From NCBI GenBank assembly GCA_910579935.1, contig CAJTVQ010000033.1, positions 1-48,278 on the forward strand: DNA of 48,278 nt. The letters are read 5' to 3'. This stretch comes from an uncultured Lachnospiraceae bacterium. Lineage in GTDB: Bacteria; Bacillota; Clostridia; Lachnospirales; Lachnospiraceae. Under the pieces are notes generated by a model. It was not told where the DNA came from. It made no database searches and worked only from the letters and a program-made list of their open reading frames with translations. A program made the position numbers and the translations under genes. Every line of letters starts with the position of its first letter. Positions within the stretch are counted from its first letter, which is position 1. Below, one piece after another: positions 7,791 to 16,480 of this stretch.

Positions 7791-8301
7791 GCCTCTTGGC
7801 ATTTTTACAGAAAAGGAAAAAGAACAGATTTATCTGGAATACCGTGATAAGGTATATGCATATATCCGTGGGAAAGTAGCAGATCCTCATGAGGCTGAGG
7901 ATCTACAGTCCTGCGTTTTTGTGAAAGTGTTTCAGGGACTTGGAGGTTTTGACCGGACGAGGGCATCTCTGTCTGCATGGATTTATACCATTGCGAAAAA
8001 TACGGTATATGATTTTTTCCGCCTGCGGCGCGTCCATGAAGAACTGGATACGGACAGGCAGGAGGCGGAAGTGTTTCAGGGAGGGGATCTGGCGGAAGGC
8101 CTGGTTTTGGAGGAAGAACTGGAACGGCTCTCCCATGCCCTGGAAAAGCTGCATGAGAGGGAGCGGGATCTGATCATTCTGCACTATTATAAGGAATATA
8201 CGCTGAAGCAGATTGCGGAGATGATGGGAATGTCCTATGGCAATGCCAAGATAGTCCACAAAAAGGCGCTTAAAGCGCTGGAAAGGGGAATGAAGGATTA
8301 A
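7783..8301 (+). CDS. ECF-like sigma-70 family RNA polymerase sigma factor
   Basis: A 172-residue sigma factor with only regions 2 and 4, as in ECF types. Region 2 covers about 18-85 with the DLQSCVFVKVF and AWIYTIAKN patterns; region 4 covers about 115-170 with a helix-turn-helix YTLKQIAEMMGMSYGNAKI. The ATG at 7783 follows GGGAGG by 9 bases and overlaps the preceding gene by 8 bases; longer upstream starts lack a ribosome site. It precedes a PP2C phosphatase and RsbW-like ATPase, which suggests a partner-switch-controlled sigma factor. The genes it transcribes are unknown; self-transcription of the operon is plausible but no recognisable promoter supports it. Confidence 0.88.
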   Translation: MAEPLGIFTEKEKEQIYLEYRDKVYAYIRGKVADPHEAEDLQSCVFVKVFQGLGGFDRTRASLSAWIYTIAKNTVYDFFRLRRVHEELDTDRQEAEVFQGGDLAEGLVLEEELERLSHALEKLHERERDLIILHYYKEYTLKQIAEMMGMSYGNAKIVHKKALKALERGMKD

Positions 8302-8313
8302 GGAGGGCTGGGA

Positions 8314-9708
8314 TTGGACGCACAAAATGTGTTTGTAGAAAATGAGACGGAGGCAAACTGGTATGCCGCCAAATGCCTGGTGATGTGCAGCTTTGTCTGC
8401 GGGGCGGCATGGGGTTTGACTTTGTTGCGTATTTTTACCATGCCGGTGGAAATTATGAACGCCGCCATGCCGGTAATTATCCTCTGTTTTTGGACGCCGT
8501 TCATGATGTGCAGGATCACAGGGGGCAAACAGGGATGGGTGAAATATGTCGTACTGTTCTGCTCTATTACAGGGGTATTTATTCTGTCAAGCGCCATGCC
8601 CAAGCATGGGGTGCTTGTGTGGACATTGCCTCTCATGTTAAGTTGTCATTATTATTCCAAAGGACTTACCAGAATGACTCTTATTACATCCCAGATATTA
8701 TTTTCGGGTTCCATCTACATAGGGATGTATTTCGGGGAATGGGATCAGATTCTGTTAGACGCGGCATACTATTCGGGACCCAGGGTGGTAACACGGCAGA
8801 ATCTTTATGATGCAACGGTTTTCTTTGTGCTGACCCGTGCGGCCGCGTTATGGGGGCTGTCTTCCATATGCACCACAATGGCAGGAAGGACCAGGAGACT
8901 TTTGGAGCGGCAGGCAGAGGACAGTGAAAAACGCCAGCGCATAGAAACGGAACTGGATGTTGCCCACCGGATTCAGGCGGACATGCTTCCCTGCATTTTT
9001 CCGGCATTTCCGGAGAGACCGGAATTTGACATTTATGCCGCAATGGCGCCGGCAAGAGAAGTGGACGGAGATTTTTATGATTTTTTTATGGTGGATGAAC
9101 GGCATCTTGCCATTGTGATAGCGGATGTGTCGGGGAAAGGTGTGCCGGCCGCCTTATTTATGGTAATCGGCAAGACGCTGATGAAAGACCACACGAAGCC
9201 GGGTATCAGCCTCGGGGATGTGTTTTCCCGGGTAAATGATATTTTGTGCGATTCCAACAATGAGGGATTGTTTATTACTGCTTTTGAGGGTGTTCTTGAC
9301 CTTGTTTCGGGGGAGTTCTGCTTTGTAAACGCGGGACATGAAATTCCCTTTATTTCCAAGGCGGGGGAACCTTTTAAGCCCCATAAGATACGGCCGGGAT
9401 TTGTCCTTGCAGGGATGGAAAATATGAAATATCAGTGCGGCAGTTTCCAGCTTGCGCCGGGGGACAAAATATTCCAGTACACGGACGGAGTAACGGAAGC
9501 CGTCAACAGGGAAGAAGAACTTTATGGAATGGCACGGCTTGAGAACGTGCTGAAAAGAAATACGGAGAAAAGCCCCGAAGAACTATTGTCTGCCGTAAGA
9601 GAGGACATAGATGCTTTTGTGGGGAGCGCACCGCAGTTTGACGATATTACCATGCTGTGTGTGGAATATAAAAAGAAAATGGCAGATGTCCGGCAAAAGG
9701 CGGAATAG
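8314..9708 (+). CDS. Membrane-bound SpoIIE/RsbU-type PP2C phosphatase
   Basis: A 464-residue protein with about six membrane helices (roughly 20-190), a short coiled-coil linker containing ELDVAHRIQADMLP, and a C-terminal PP2C_SIGMA phosphatase domain (about 225-460). Metal-binding acidic positions are present: VDGDFYDFF, ADVSGKG, YTDGVTEA and FDDIT. Such enzymes normally dephosphorylate a STAS anti-anti-sigma factor to release a sigma factor; no STAS gene is visible in the element. The start is a TTG at 8314 with AGGAGG (8301-8306) seven bases upstream, beginning on the last base of the sigma stop codon. The membrane part may sense an unknown signal. Confidence 0.88.
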   Translation: MDAQNVFVENETEANWYAAKCLVMCSFVCGAAWGLTLLRIFTMPVEIMNAAMPVIILCFWTPFMMCRITGGKQGWVKYVVLFCSITGVFILSSAMPKHGVLVWTLPLMLSCHYYSKGLTRMTLITSQILFSGSIYIGMYFGEWDQILLDAAYYSGPRVVTRQNLYDATVFFVLTRAAALWGLSSICTTMAGRTRRLLERQAEDSEKRQRIETELDVAHRIQADMLPCIFPAFPERPEFDIYAAMAPAREVDGDFYDFFMVDERHLAIVIADVSGKGVPAALFMVIGKTLMKDHTKPGISLGDVFSRVNDILCDSNNEGLFITAFEGVLDLVSGEFCFVNAGHEIPFISKAGEPFKPHKIRPGFVLAGMENMKYQCGSFQLAPGDKIFQYTDGVTEAVNREEELYGMARLENVLKRNTEKSPEELLSAVREDIDAFVGSAPQFDDITMLCVEYKKKMADVRQKAE

Positions 9709-9741
9709 AGTGCCGAAAGAAAGCAGAGGGGATGGGATGAC

Positions 9742-10149
9742 ATGAAGGAATTGATCATTGACGCAACTGTTGAAAATATTAAGAAAGTAACAGAATTTGT
9801 GGATGAACAGTTAGAAAAACTGGAATGTCCAATAAAGGCACAGATACAGATCGATATTGCCATTGATGAACTGTTCGGCAATATTGCCCACTATGCTTAT
9901 CATCCGGAGGTAGGTTCTGCTGCTGTCCGTGTAGAGGTAACGGAAAAGCCGCTGGCGGTGGTGATTACTTTTATCGATAACGGCACGCCCTATGATCCTC
10001 TGGCGGCCCGGGAACCGGATACCACTCTTTCGGCAGAAGAGAGGGAGATTGGCGGTCTTGGCATTTATATGGTCAAGAAGAGTATGGACGATATTTCCTA
10101 TGAATACCGGGAAGGAAAAAATATATTAAAAATAAAGAAAAATATATAG
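9742..10149 (+). CDS. RsbW-like HATPase, putative anti-sigma factor/serine kinase
   Basis: A 135-residue single-domain GHKL ATPase. The N box IDELFGNIAHYAY, the G1 box DNGTPYDP and the G2 box GGLGIYMVKK are all present, so ATP binding is likely retained. In the family such proteins bind a sigma factor and phosphorylate a STAS antagonist. Here it follows the PP2C phosphatase in the same operon and is the obvious candidate to hold the upstream sigma factor. The ATG at 9742 has a weak ribosome site (GGGGATGGGATG). A 107-base gap without recognisable genes separates it from the next gene. Confidence 0.88.
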   Translation: MKELIIDATVENIKKVTEFVDEQLEKLECPIKAQIQIDIAIDELFGNIAHYAYHPEVGSAAVRVEVTEKPLAVVITFIDNGTPYDPLAAREPDTTLSAEEREIGGLGIYMVKKSMDDISYEYREGKNILKIKKNI

Positions 10150-10256
10150 CAATTTGTACTGGAAAAATACGAATCATGCAGCTTGAAGCGGGGATAAAAC
10201 AGCAGGCGGACTGATTCTCCAGGAAATACCGGAATTGGAATCAAGAGAAGAAAATT

Positions 10257-11840
10257 ATGGAGAAAATGAAATTAAATAATGAAAATATTGCACAGGCAAG
10301 CAGCCATGCAGAAAAGATACTTGAGGAATGGGGCGCAGATGCCAGAAATATTCTTCAAATCCGGCTTGCGGTGGAGGAAACGCTGTTAAAGTACCGGGAG
10401 GCATTCGGTGCGGAGGCGGTATTTGCACAAAAATATACCAGACGCCTTAAACGTATCCGTCTGGAACTTTCCCTGACGGGGGAACGGTTCGACCCTTTTG
10501 ATACAGGGGAGGAAGAACAGAGCCAGGTACTGCGGGGATTGCTTGCTAATATGGGGGTGGTGCCTGCATGGCAGTACAAAAACGGAGAGAATCTTATTTT
10601 ATTTACGCCCAAAAAGAAAAAGCGTTCCCAGATAACTTCACTGGCCCTGTCGGTAATACTGGCTTTTTTGTGCGGCGGTGTATGTAGTCTCCTGCCGGAG
10701 GGCGTTCGGACTTTTCTGATAAATGAACTGATCAGCCCTGTATTTAGCCGTTTTATGGGACTTTTGTCGGCCATTGCAGGACCCATGGTGTTTCTTTCGA
10801 TCGTATGGGGAATATACAGTATCGGAGATATGGCGGCCATGGGCAGGATCGGAAAAAGGATGATCGGACGCTTTATGCTGATGACAATTCTTTTGACACT
10901 GACCGCATGTGCGGCGACTGTGCCGCTTTTTTCCCTTAAGGCCGGAGATGGTGGAATGTTTGATTTTTCCGAACTGTTTCAGATGGTTCTGGATATCGTG
11001 CCGGGCAACTTTTTTACGCCCTTTACAGAAGGGAATCCTCTGCAGATCATTTTTGTTGCAGTTTTAATCGGAATGGCCATGCTGATTTTGGGAAACAAAG
11101 CTACGGTTGCTGCGGCTTTTGTGGAACAGTCCAATTATATTGTACAGCTTATTATGGAGGCAGTCAGTTCTTTTGTGCCGCTGTTTGTATTCGGCAGCAT
11201 CTTAAATATGATACTGGGCAATGATTTTTCGGTATTTCTTCCTACCTATAAGCTGATTCTGGCAATGCTGACGGGAGACGCTGTTCTTCTGACAGTGTAT
11301 CTTGTGCTGGTATGCGTCAGGAGGAAGGTGCAGCCCGGGATATTGCTGAAAAAGATGATGCCCACCGTTTTGATCGCATTGACAACGGCATCTTCCTCCG
11401 CTGCATTCGGGGTGAATATGGAGTGTTGTGAAAAAGACCTTGGGATTGACAAAAGGATAGTCAATTTCGGTGTCCCTTTAGGGCAGGTTATTTTTATGCC
11501 GGGAGTTTCCGTTATGTTCCTGGCAGTGGGATTTAGTATGGCTGAAATCTATGGCGTGACGGTTTCCCCGGTGTGGTTTGCTACGGCCTGCCTCATTGCC
11601 GCTGTGCTTGCGGTGGCGGCGCCTCCTATTCCCGGCGGTGCGCTGACCTGCTATACGATTTTGTTTGTTCAGCTTAAAATTCCCATGGAGGCTATAGCGG
11701 TTACGATTGCCCTTAATGTAATACTGGAATTTGTCACCACGGCAGTGGACTTGTTCTGTCTTCAGACGGAGCTTGTGGAACTGGCTGCAGGTCTTGACAT
11801 GCTGGATGTGGGGAGATTGAGGAAGAAGAAAATGGATTGA
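10257..11840 (+). CDS. Fusion of a degenerate HATPase domain with a dicarboxylate/amino-acid:cation symporter
   Basis: A 527-residue fusion. Residues 1-120 resemble an RsbW-type HATPase domain (AVEETLLKY at the N-box position, LTGERFDPFD at the G1 position), but the N-box Asn, the DxGxP residues and a G2 glycine loop are missing, so ATP binding is probably lost. Residues about 130-515 form a SDF/DctA-type sodium- or proton-coupled symporter with about eight or more spans, a serine-rich TASSSAAFG hairpin and a PPIPGGAL motif in the substrate site region. Ordinary DctA proteins lack the soluble N-terminal domain. In this operon it may be a transporter-sensor reporting substrate uptake to the sigma/anti-sigma pair; that is inference. 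Confidence 0.82.
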   Translation: MEKMKLNNENIAQASSHAEKILEEWGADARNILQIRLAVEETLLKYREAFGAEAVFAQKYTRRLKRIRLELSLTGERFDPFDTGEEEQSQVLRGLLANMGVVPAWQYKNGENLILFTPKKKKRSQITSLALSVILAFLCGGVCSLLPEGVRTFLINELISPVFSRFMGLLSAIAGPMVFLSIVWGIYSIGDMAAMGRIGKRMIGRFMLMTILLTLTACAATVPLFSLKAGDGGMFDFSELFQMVLDIVPGNFFTPFTEGNPLQIIFVAVLIGMAMLILGNKATVAAAFVEQSNYIVQLIMEAVSSFVPLFVFGSILNMILGNDFSVFLPTYKLILAMLTGDAVLLTVYLVLVCVRRKVQPGILLKKMMPTVLIALTTASSSAAFGVNMECCEKDLGIDKRIVNFGVPLGQVIFMPGVSVMFLAVGFSMAEIYGVTVSPVWFATACLIAAVLAVAAPPIPGGALTCYTILFVQLKIPMEAIAVTIALNVILEFVTTAVDLFCLQTELVELAAGLDMLDVGRLRKKKMD

Positions 11841-11884
11841 ATAATTAAAAGAATAACTGGATTGTCAGTGAAAGAAAGGGTGGA

Positions 11885-12373
11885 ATGAAAATGGAAAATG
11901 CATCAATGCTGAAATTTCATGCAGACGACATTATTATGAAAGAGGGCGGAACTTATGAGGAAATGTACAAAATCATATCCGGTTCCGTGGCGGTTTATAT
12001 TCGGTATGGGGAAAAGGAGGAGCACTTGATCGGAATTTATTCCAAGTCAAAGTGTTTCGGTGAGATTCATGTGCTTTCCGGTCAGCCAAGTATTTATACA
12101 GTAGTTGCCTATGACGATGTGCTGCTGATGCGCATTACAAAGGATTCCTTGGAGGAGTTTATCAGAAATAATCCCAGAAATGCAATTGATATCATGCAGA
12201 ATATGGTACACTCCAATATGCTGATGCAGAAAAATATCGACCTTCTGCTGGACGATATTTACGAAAAGCAGGAGATCAATAAGAGAAGAACAGAAGAATT
12301 GAAAAACAAGATTAAACAGTACCGCGTGAACGGATTTAGTCTTTTGGGAGTTTCAGATGCAGCATTACAATGA
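11885..12373 (+). CDS. Cyclic-nucleotide-binding-domain protein with C-terminal coiled coil
   Basis: A 162-residue protein with one cNMP-binding beta-roll domain (about 8-115; KEGGTYEEMYKIISGSV, CFGEIHVLSGQ, VVAYDDVLLMRI), followed by a long charged helix (about 125-155). It lacks a helix-turn-helix, so unlike Crp/Fnr it should not bind DNA directly. The phosphate-binding cassette resembles GE-x-x-x-LSG but lacks the usual Arg, so ligand binding is uncertain. An ATG at 11891 is better spaced from AAAGGG (11875-11880) than the ATG at 11885. Last gene of the cargo operon; a signalling adaptor role is inferred. Confidence 0.82.
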   Translation: MKMENASMLKFHADDIIMKEGGTYEEMYKIISGSVAVYIRYGEKEEHLIGIYSKSKCFGEIHVLSGQPSIYTVVAYDDVLLMRITKDSLEEFIRNNPRNAIDIMQNMVHSNMLMQKNIDLLLDDIYEKQEINKRRTEELKNKIKQYRVNGFSLLGVSDAALQ

Positions 12374-12601
12374 TCGTGACAGAGCTTATGGTAAGAGGAT
12401 ACAATTTGCCTGATCAGAGATAAATGGGAACAATTTGCAGAACTCAGGTTTATGGAAGCAGGACATTGCTTTTTGCGGCAGTGTTCTGTTTTTTTTTGCG
12501 GACAAATGATCGGTATAGTTACATGCAAAAGCTGTATCAGGAATACGGACAAACAGGGAGGGAATATACTGATACAAATCATCCGGGGGAATCGAAAAGC
12601 C
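12374..12601 (+). other. Spacer between cargo operon and recombination module
   Basis: No supported gene. Two overlapping short frames run through it without a good ribosome site, and one reads into the DUF6870 gene. A run of nine T lies near 12490. It may hold the promoter of the recombination genes, but no convincing -35/-10 pair was found. Confidence 0.4.
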
Positions 12602-12943
12602 ATGGGAAAAAATAAGGACATCCGGGCAGCGGGGGAAAATACCGGCCGCAGACCTACGGCTGGCAGTATGGAAGGCTGTGTCGCGCCGGAAGACCTCGCA
12701 AGAATGAAGGATACGGATATACGGGAGGCAGATGTGGAAATGCTGGCTGATATTCTGGAGATTGAAATAGACGGGAATTTAAGCGATAGCGAAAAAAAGA
12801 GGGAATTTATCAGGCAGGTCAGGAACCCATACCTTTACAGGCAGGGTGAGTACATTGTCAAATTAAGCTTTGCAGATACGGATGCTACGCTTACGGATCG
12901 TTTGAAGGAGTACATAGAACATGTGGCATCCGCCGGGCTGTAA
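12602..12943 (+). CDS. DUF6870 protein preceding the recombinases
   Basis: About 113 residues from the ATG at 12602; a longer in-frame start at 12452 is possible but adds a segment unlike the family. The C-terminal 75 residues carry the DUF6870 pattern DIREADVEMLADI, NPYLYRQGEYIVKLSFADT and a final helix. The family is small, of unknown function, and commonly sits next to site-specific recombinase genes in clostridial elements. Here it ends 30 bases before the first of three serine recombinases. A role in recombination, for example as directionality factor, is an inference from position. No helix-turn-helix is obvious. Confidence 0.7.
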   Translation: MGKNKDIRAAGENTGRRPTAGSMEGCVAPEDLARMKDTDIREADVEMLADILEIEIDGNLSDSEKKREFIRQVRNPYLYRQGEYIVKLSFADTDATLTDRLKEYIEHVASAGL

Positions 12944-12973
12944 TGCCATTCAGGACAAGAAGGAGTTTTGGCA

Positions 12974-14683
12974 ATGAAAGAGATTTCTTATAAAAAAGCA
13001 GAAAAGAGGATCTATGCGGCGGCGGTATACCTGCGCCTTTCCAAGGAGGACGGGGATGTGTGCGGAGAGGGCCGCAAGGAGGAGAGCAACAGCATTACCA
13101 ACCAGAAGCGGCTCATTCATGATTTTTTAAAAGGCAGGGAGGATATCCGTGTCTTTAAGGAATATGTGGATGACGGGTATACCGGTTCCGACTTTCTGCG
13201 CCCTTCCTTTCAGGAGATGATAAAGGATATGGAAGAGGGAAAGGTCAACCTTATTATTGTGAAGGATCTTTCCCGTTTTGGCAGGGAATATATAGAAGCC
13301 GGAAGATATTTACAGAAGATATTTCCGGCAGCAGGGGTGCGGTTCATTGCAGTCACTGACCATTATGATTCCCTGACAGCGGACCGAACAGAGAAAAGCA
13401 TTGTCATACCGGTAAAGAATTTCGTTAATGACGCTTACAGTGCAGACCTTTCGGTGAAAATAAGAAGCCATCTTGAAAGCAAACGCGGGAATGGGGAATA
13501 TACCGGCGCATATGTCTCCTATGGTTTCAGGAAGGACAGCAGCGACCATAATAAGCTGGTGGCTGATCCGGTGGCAGGGGAGAATGTGAAGCGGATTTTC
13601 AGGTGGAAGCTGGATGGTATGAGTAACAGCCAGATTGCGGAAAAGCTGAACGCCCTTGGAATCCCCGCCCCGGCAGACTATAAGAGGAGCCTTGGGATCC
13701 GTTACCGGAGCGGCTTCCAAAAGAGCCTCTATTCCGGATGGAGTCCGGTAGCGGTAGGAAGAATATTGTCGAACCCCTTATGCAAGGGGATGGTGGTGCA
13801 GGGAAAGAAGGAACGCATCAACCACAAGATCAAAAAAATGGCGGCAAAGCCTGAATCGGAACAGAGTATTTACCGGCAGGAAGATTTAGTGTTGATCGGG
13901 GAAAAGCAGTTTGACGCCATGCAGGGGCTGCTGAAAAAGGACATAAGGACAAATCCGGGGCAGGAAGGGGCATACCTTTTCAGCGGCATTCTTTACTGTC
14001 CGGACTGCGGCAGGCAGATGATACGGCGCAAGACCACCCATAAGGGTAAGCAGACCATCTTTTATATCTGCAAGACCTACAACGTGGAAAAGACCTGCAC
14101 GAGGCACAGCATCAAAGAACAGGAACTTGTAACTCTTGTAACGGAAGCGGTAAAGGCACAGGCGCAGATGGCAGCGGATGAGGAAGAAATTTTGAAGGCA
14201 GTTGGGGAAGCAATGGAGAGGATACCGACAGTTTCCCTGACGGATACCCGGCTGCCGGAACTGGAAAAGGAACTGGAGGAAAATGCCGCCATGCTTTCCG
14301 GGCTTTACACAGACTGGATGGATGGAATTCTTTCAAAAGAGGAGTATGAGGAGATGAAGGTCTTTTATTCCGGACGCTGCGGGGAACTGGAAGGACAGAT
14401 AAAGAAGCGCAGGGAAAGGGCAGGAAATGCAGGGGAGGCGGTCAGGGGAGCAAGGCAGTGGCTTGGCAGTTTGAAAGATACAGGAAGTCTGCTTGCCGGC
14501 ACAGTGGGAGAGATCCGGCGTAGTCTCATTTTCTCCCTGTTTGACAGGATATGGGTATATGAAGGGAAGCGTGTAGAGTTTTCTTTCCTCTATCAGGACA
14601 GGATGGCGGAAGTTTACTCTCTGTGCGGCATGTTTAAGGAGACTTTGCAGAAGCAGCCTCTTTGTGAAAAGGGGGCGGTATAA
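12974..14683 (+). CDS. Large serine recombinase 1
   Basis: A 569-residue large serine recombinase. The N-terminal resolvase domain (about 1-165) has the catalytic serine in VYLRLSKED and the conserved EYVDDGYTG, VKDLSRFGR and Y-D-S patterns. The recombinase domain follows, then a zinc ribbon with CPDCGRQM and a later C-x-x-x-x-x-C pair (about 335-375), and a coiled-coil C-terminus. The ATG at 12974 follows AGGAG (12961-12965) by 8 bases; a TTG at 12968 is too close to it. The stop TAA shares one base with the ATG of recombinase 2, so the two are translationally coupled. Confidence 0.93.
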   Translation: MKEISYKKAEKRIYAAAVYLRLSKEDGDVCGEGRKEESNSITNQKRLIHDFLKGREDIRVFKEYVDDGYTGSDFLRPSFQEMIKDMEEGKVNLIIVKDLSRFGREYIEAGRYLQKIFPAAGVRFIAVTDHYDSLTADRTEKSIVIPVKNFVNDAYSADLSVKIRSHLESKRGNGEYTGAYVSYGFRKDSSDHNKLVADPVAGENVKRIFRWKLDGMSNSQIAEKLNALGIPAPADYKRSLGIRYRSGFQKSLYSGWSPVAVGRILSNPLCKGMVVQGKKERINHKIKKMAAKPESEQSIYRQEDLVLIGEKQFDAMQGLLKKDIRTNPGQEGAYLFSGILYCPDCGRQMIRRKTTHKGKQTIFYICKTYNVEKTCTRHSIKEQELVTLVTEAVKAQAQMAADEEEILKAVGEAMERIPTVSLTDTRLPELEKELEENAAMLSGLYTDWMDGILSKEEYEEMKVFYSGRCGELEGQIKKRRERAGNAGEAVRGARQWLGSLKDTGSLLAGTVGEIRRSLIFSLFDRIWVYEGKRVEFSFLYQDRMAEVYSLCGMFKETLQKQPLCEKGAV

Positions 14684-16479
14684 TGGCAAGGACAAAAGAC
14701 AGGGCGGGGCTGAAGACCAGACAGGAGATAAAAGCAGGAACTTTGCTGAATTCCCCTGCAAAAACTTTGCTGTTCAGGACTGCCACTTATGCAAGACTTT
14801 CTGTTGACAGTGCAGTTACAGAAAGCGATTCTGTTGCCAGCCAGCAGATGCTCATGCGCGATTTCATCAAGGGCAGGGATGAATTTTTTCTTGTCAGAGA
14901 GTACAAGGACGACGGGATCAGCGGAACGAGGTTTGACCGTCAGGCATTCGACAGCCTGCTTGGAGAGGTAAGAAAAGGGAATATCAACTGTATTATTGTA
15001 AAGGATTTTTCAAGGTTTGGCAGGGACCATATCGAAGTGGGAAATTATCTGGAAAAGGTATTCCCGTTTCTTGGGGTACGGTTTATTTCCGTAAATGACG
15101 GTTACGACAGTTTTGACAGAGAATGTGCGGATAAAAAGCTGGCAGTTATCTTAAAGAACCTTGTCAATGAATATATCGCAAAGGACACTTCCATAAAAGT
15201 GGCATCCAGTTATGTGACAAAGCAGGAAAACGGGGAATATGACGGTGGGCGTGCGCCTTACGGGTATGCTTTTGCTGATGACAGGAAAACAAGGTTTGTA
15301 GTGGATGTAAGACCGGCAGGTGTCATAAGAGATATTTTTGCATGGACTATGCAGGGGGATTCCGCTTTGGCTATTGTAAAGCGGCTGACGGGGAAAAATA
15401 TCAACCCGCCGAAAGCTTATCAGGACACAGGGGAGTTTTTTCGGCAGGAAGGGGAACGCTGCTGCTGGAATGAGTTTACTATAAATGAAATCCTGCAGAA
15501 CATGGCATATGCCGGACATATGGCACTCCATAAATGGAAGGAATCAAAAGCGGACGGGATCAGCCCCTGCAGGTTGGATGAAGCCGGGTGGAAGATAACG
15601 AGAAATACCCATGAAGCCATTATTGCGGAACCTGATTTCAGTCTCGTGCAGGAAATCTTAAGGACAAGGAAGGAGCGGCATAAGAGCCTGAATGCTCTGG
15701 ATGAAAATATCATCCGTCCGGAAAACCTGTTAAAAGGAAAAGTATTCTGCGGAGACTGCCATGTGCCTGCTTCAAGGATGGGGGCAAATTATCGGAGGAA
15801 GATTGGGAAAGTCCGCATTTACCGTTACCGCTGCCGGACTTACAGGGAAAAAGGGGAGAAAGAGTGTACCTCAAAATCTATTTCAGTAAAGAATTTAGAA
15901 ATGATCGTCTGTCTGGCGGTCATGGCACTTATCCGTCAGGCGGAATGTCTGGATGAGATAATCTTACGCTTCCACAGCGGTTTTTTCCAAAAGATGCGAA
16001 GGAGCATGGAAAAAGAAAAGGGTGTGGAGGAGAGGGCGGTCCGTCAGGGGAAGAATGAAAAGATACTCTTATATAAAGAATACAGCAGCAGGGAACATAA
16101 CACGAAACATAACAGCACAGGGCAGTCCTGTAAAGCTGGAATCCCGGAAAATAATAAGGAATGGTACTTGAAGGAAAAACAGAAGAGAGAGGATGAGATA
16201 CGTTATCATGAAGAGAGAAAAGCACAGTTAGAAGAAAAGGCAGCATTTTTTCAACGGTTGGAAAAGGAACAGGCAGGGTGGATAAAGGAAGTTTTGTCCC
16301 ATAAAAATAAGATTGCAGATGCAGAAGGGCTGACCGCACAGATGGCTTCCGCATTCGTAGATAAGGTTTTTCTGTATGATGGGAAGAGGGTGGAGGTCGT
16401 ACTGAACTTTAAAGATGAATACGAGGGCCTGTATTCCCGTATGGGGCAGGTCTGGGGAACAGAAGAAGGGAGGGGTTAG
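14683..16479 (+). CDS. Large serine recombinase 2
   Basis: A 598-residue large serine recombinase, starting at an ATG that overlaps the stop of recombinase 1 by one base. The catalytic serine lies in TYARLSVDS after a basic N-terminal extension of about 30 residues. EYKDDGISGTRFDR and VKDFSRFGRDHIEVGNY follow. The zinc ribbon begins CGDCH and continues to a CRTYREKGEKEC pair. A long charged coiled-coil region (about 430-540) links to a beta-rich C-terminal DUF4368-like segment. Which of the three recombinases cuts attP/attB cannot be told from sequence alone. Confidence 0.93.
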   Translation: MARTKDRAGLKTRQEIKAGTLLNSPAKTLLFRTATYARLSVDSAVTESDSVASQQMLMRDFIKGRDEFFLVREYKDDGISGTRFDRQAFDSLLGEVRKGNINCIIVKDFSRFGRDHIEVGNYLEKVFPFLGVRFISVNDGYDSFDRECADKKLAVILKNLVNEYIAKDTSIKVASSYVTKQENGEYDGGRAPYGYAFADDRKTRFVVDVRPAGVIRDIFAWTMQGDSALAIVKRLTGKNINPPKAYQDTGEFFRQEGERCCWNEFTINEILQNMAYAGHMALHKWKESKADGISPCRLDEAGWKITRNTHEAIIAEPDFSLVQEILRTRKERHKSLNALDENIIRPENLLKGKVFCGDCHVPASRMGANYRRKIGKVRIYRYRCRTYREKGEKECTSKSISVKNLEMIVCLAVMALIRQAECLDEIILRFHSGFFQKMRRSMEKEKGVEERAVRQGKNEKILLYKEYSSREHNTKHNSTGQSCKAGIPENNKEWYLKEKQKREDEIRYHEERKAQLEEKAAFFQRLEKEQAGWIKEVLSHKNKIADAEGLTAQMASAFVDKVFLYDGKRVEVVLNFKDEYEGLYSRMGQVWGTEEGRG

Positions 16480-16480
16480 G

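Noticed and set aside
12424..12615. Short frame in the gap before the DUF6870 gene
   Set aside because: No ribosome site or family resemblance; overlaps another poor frame, so left as intergenic.
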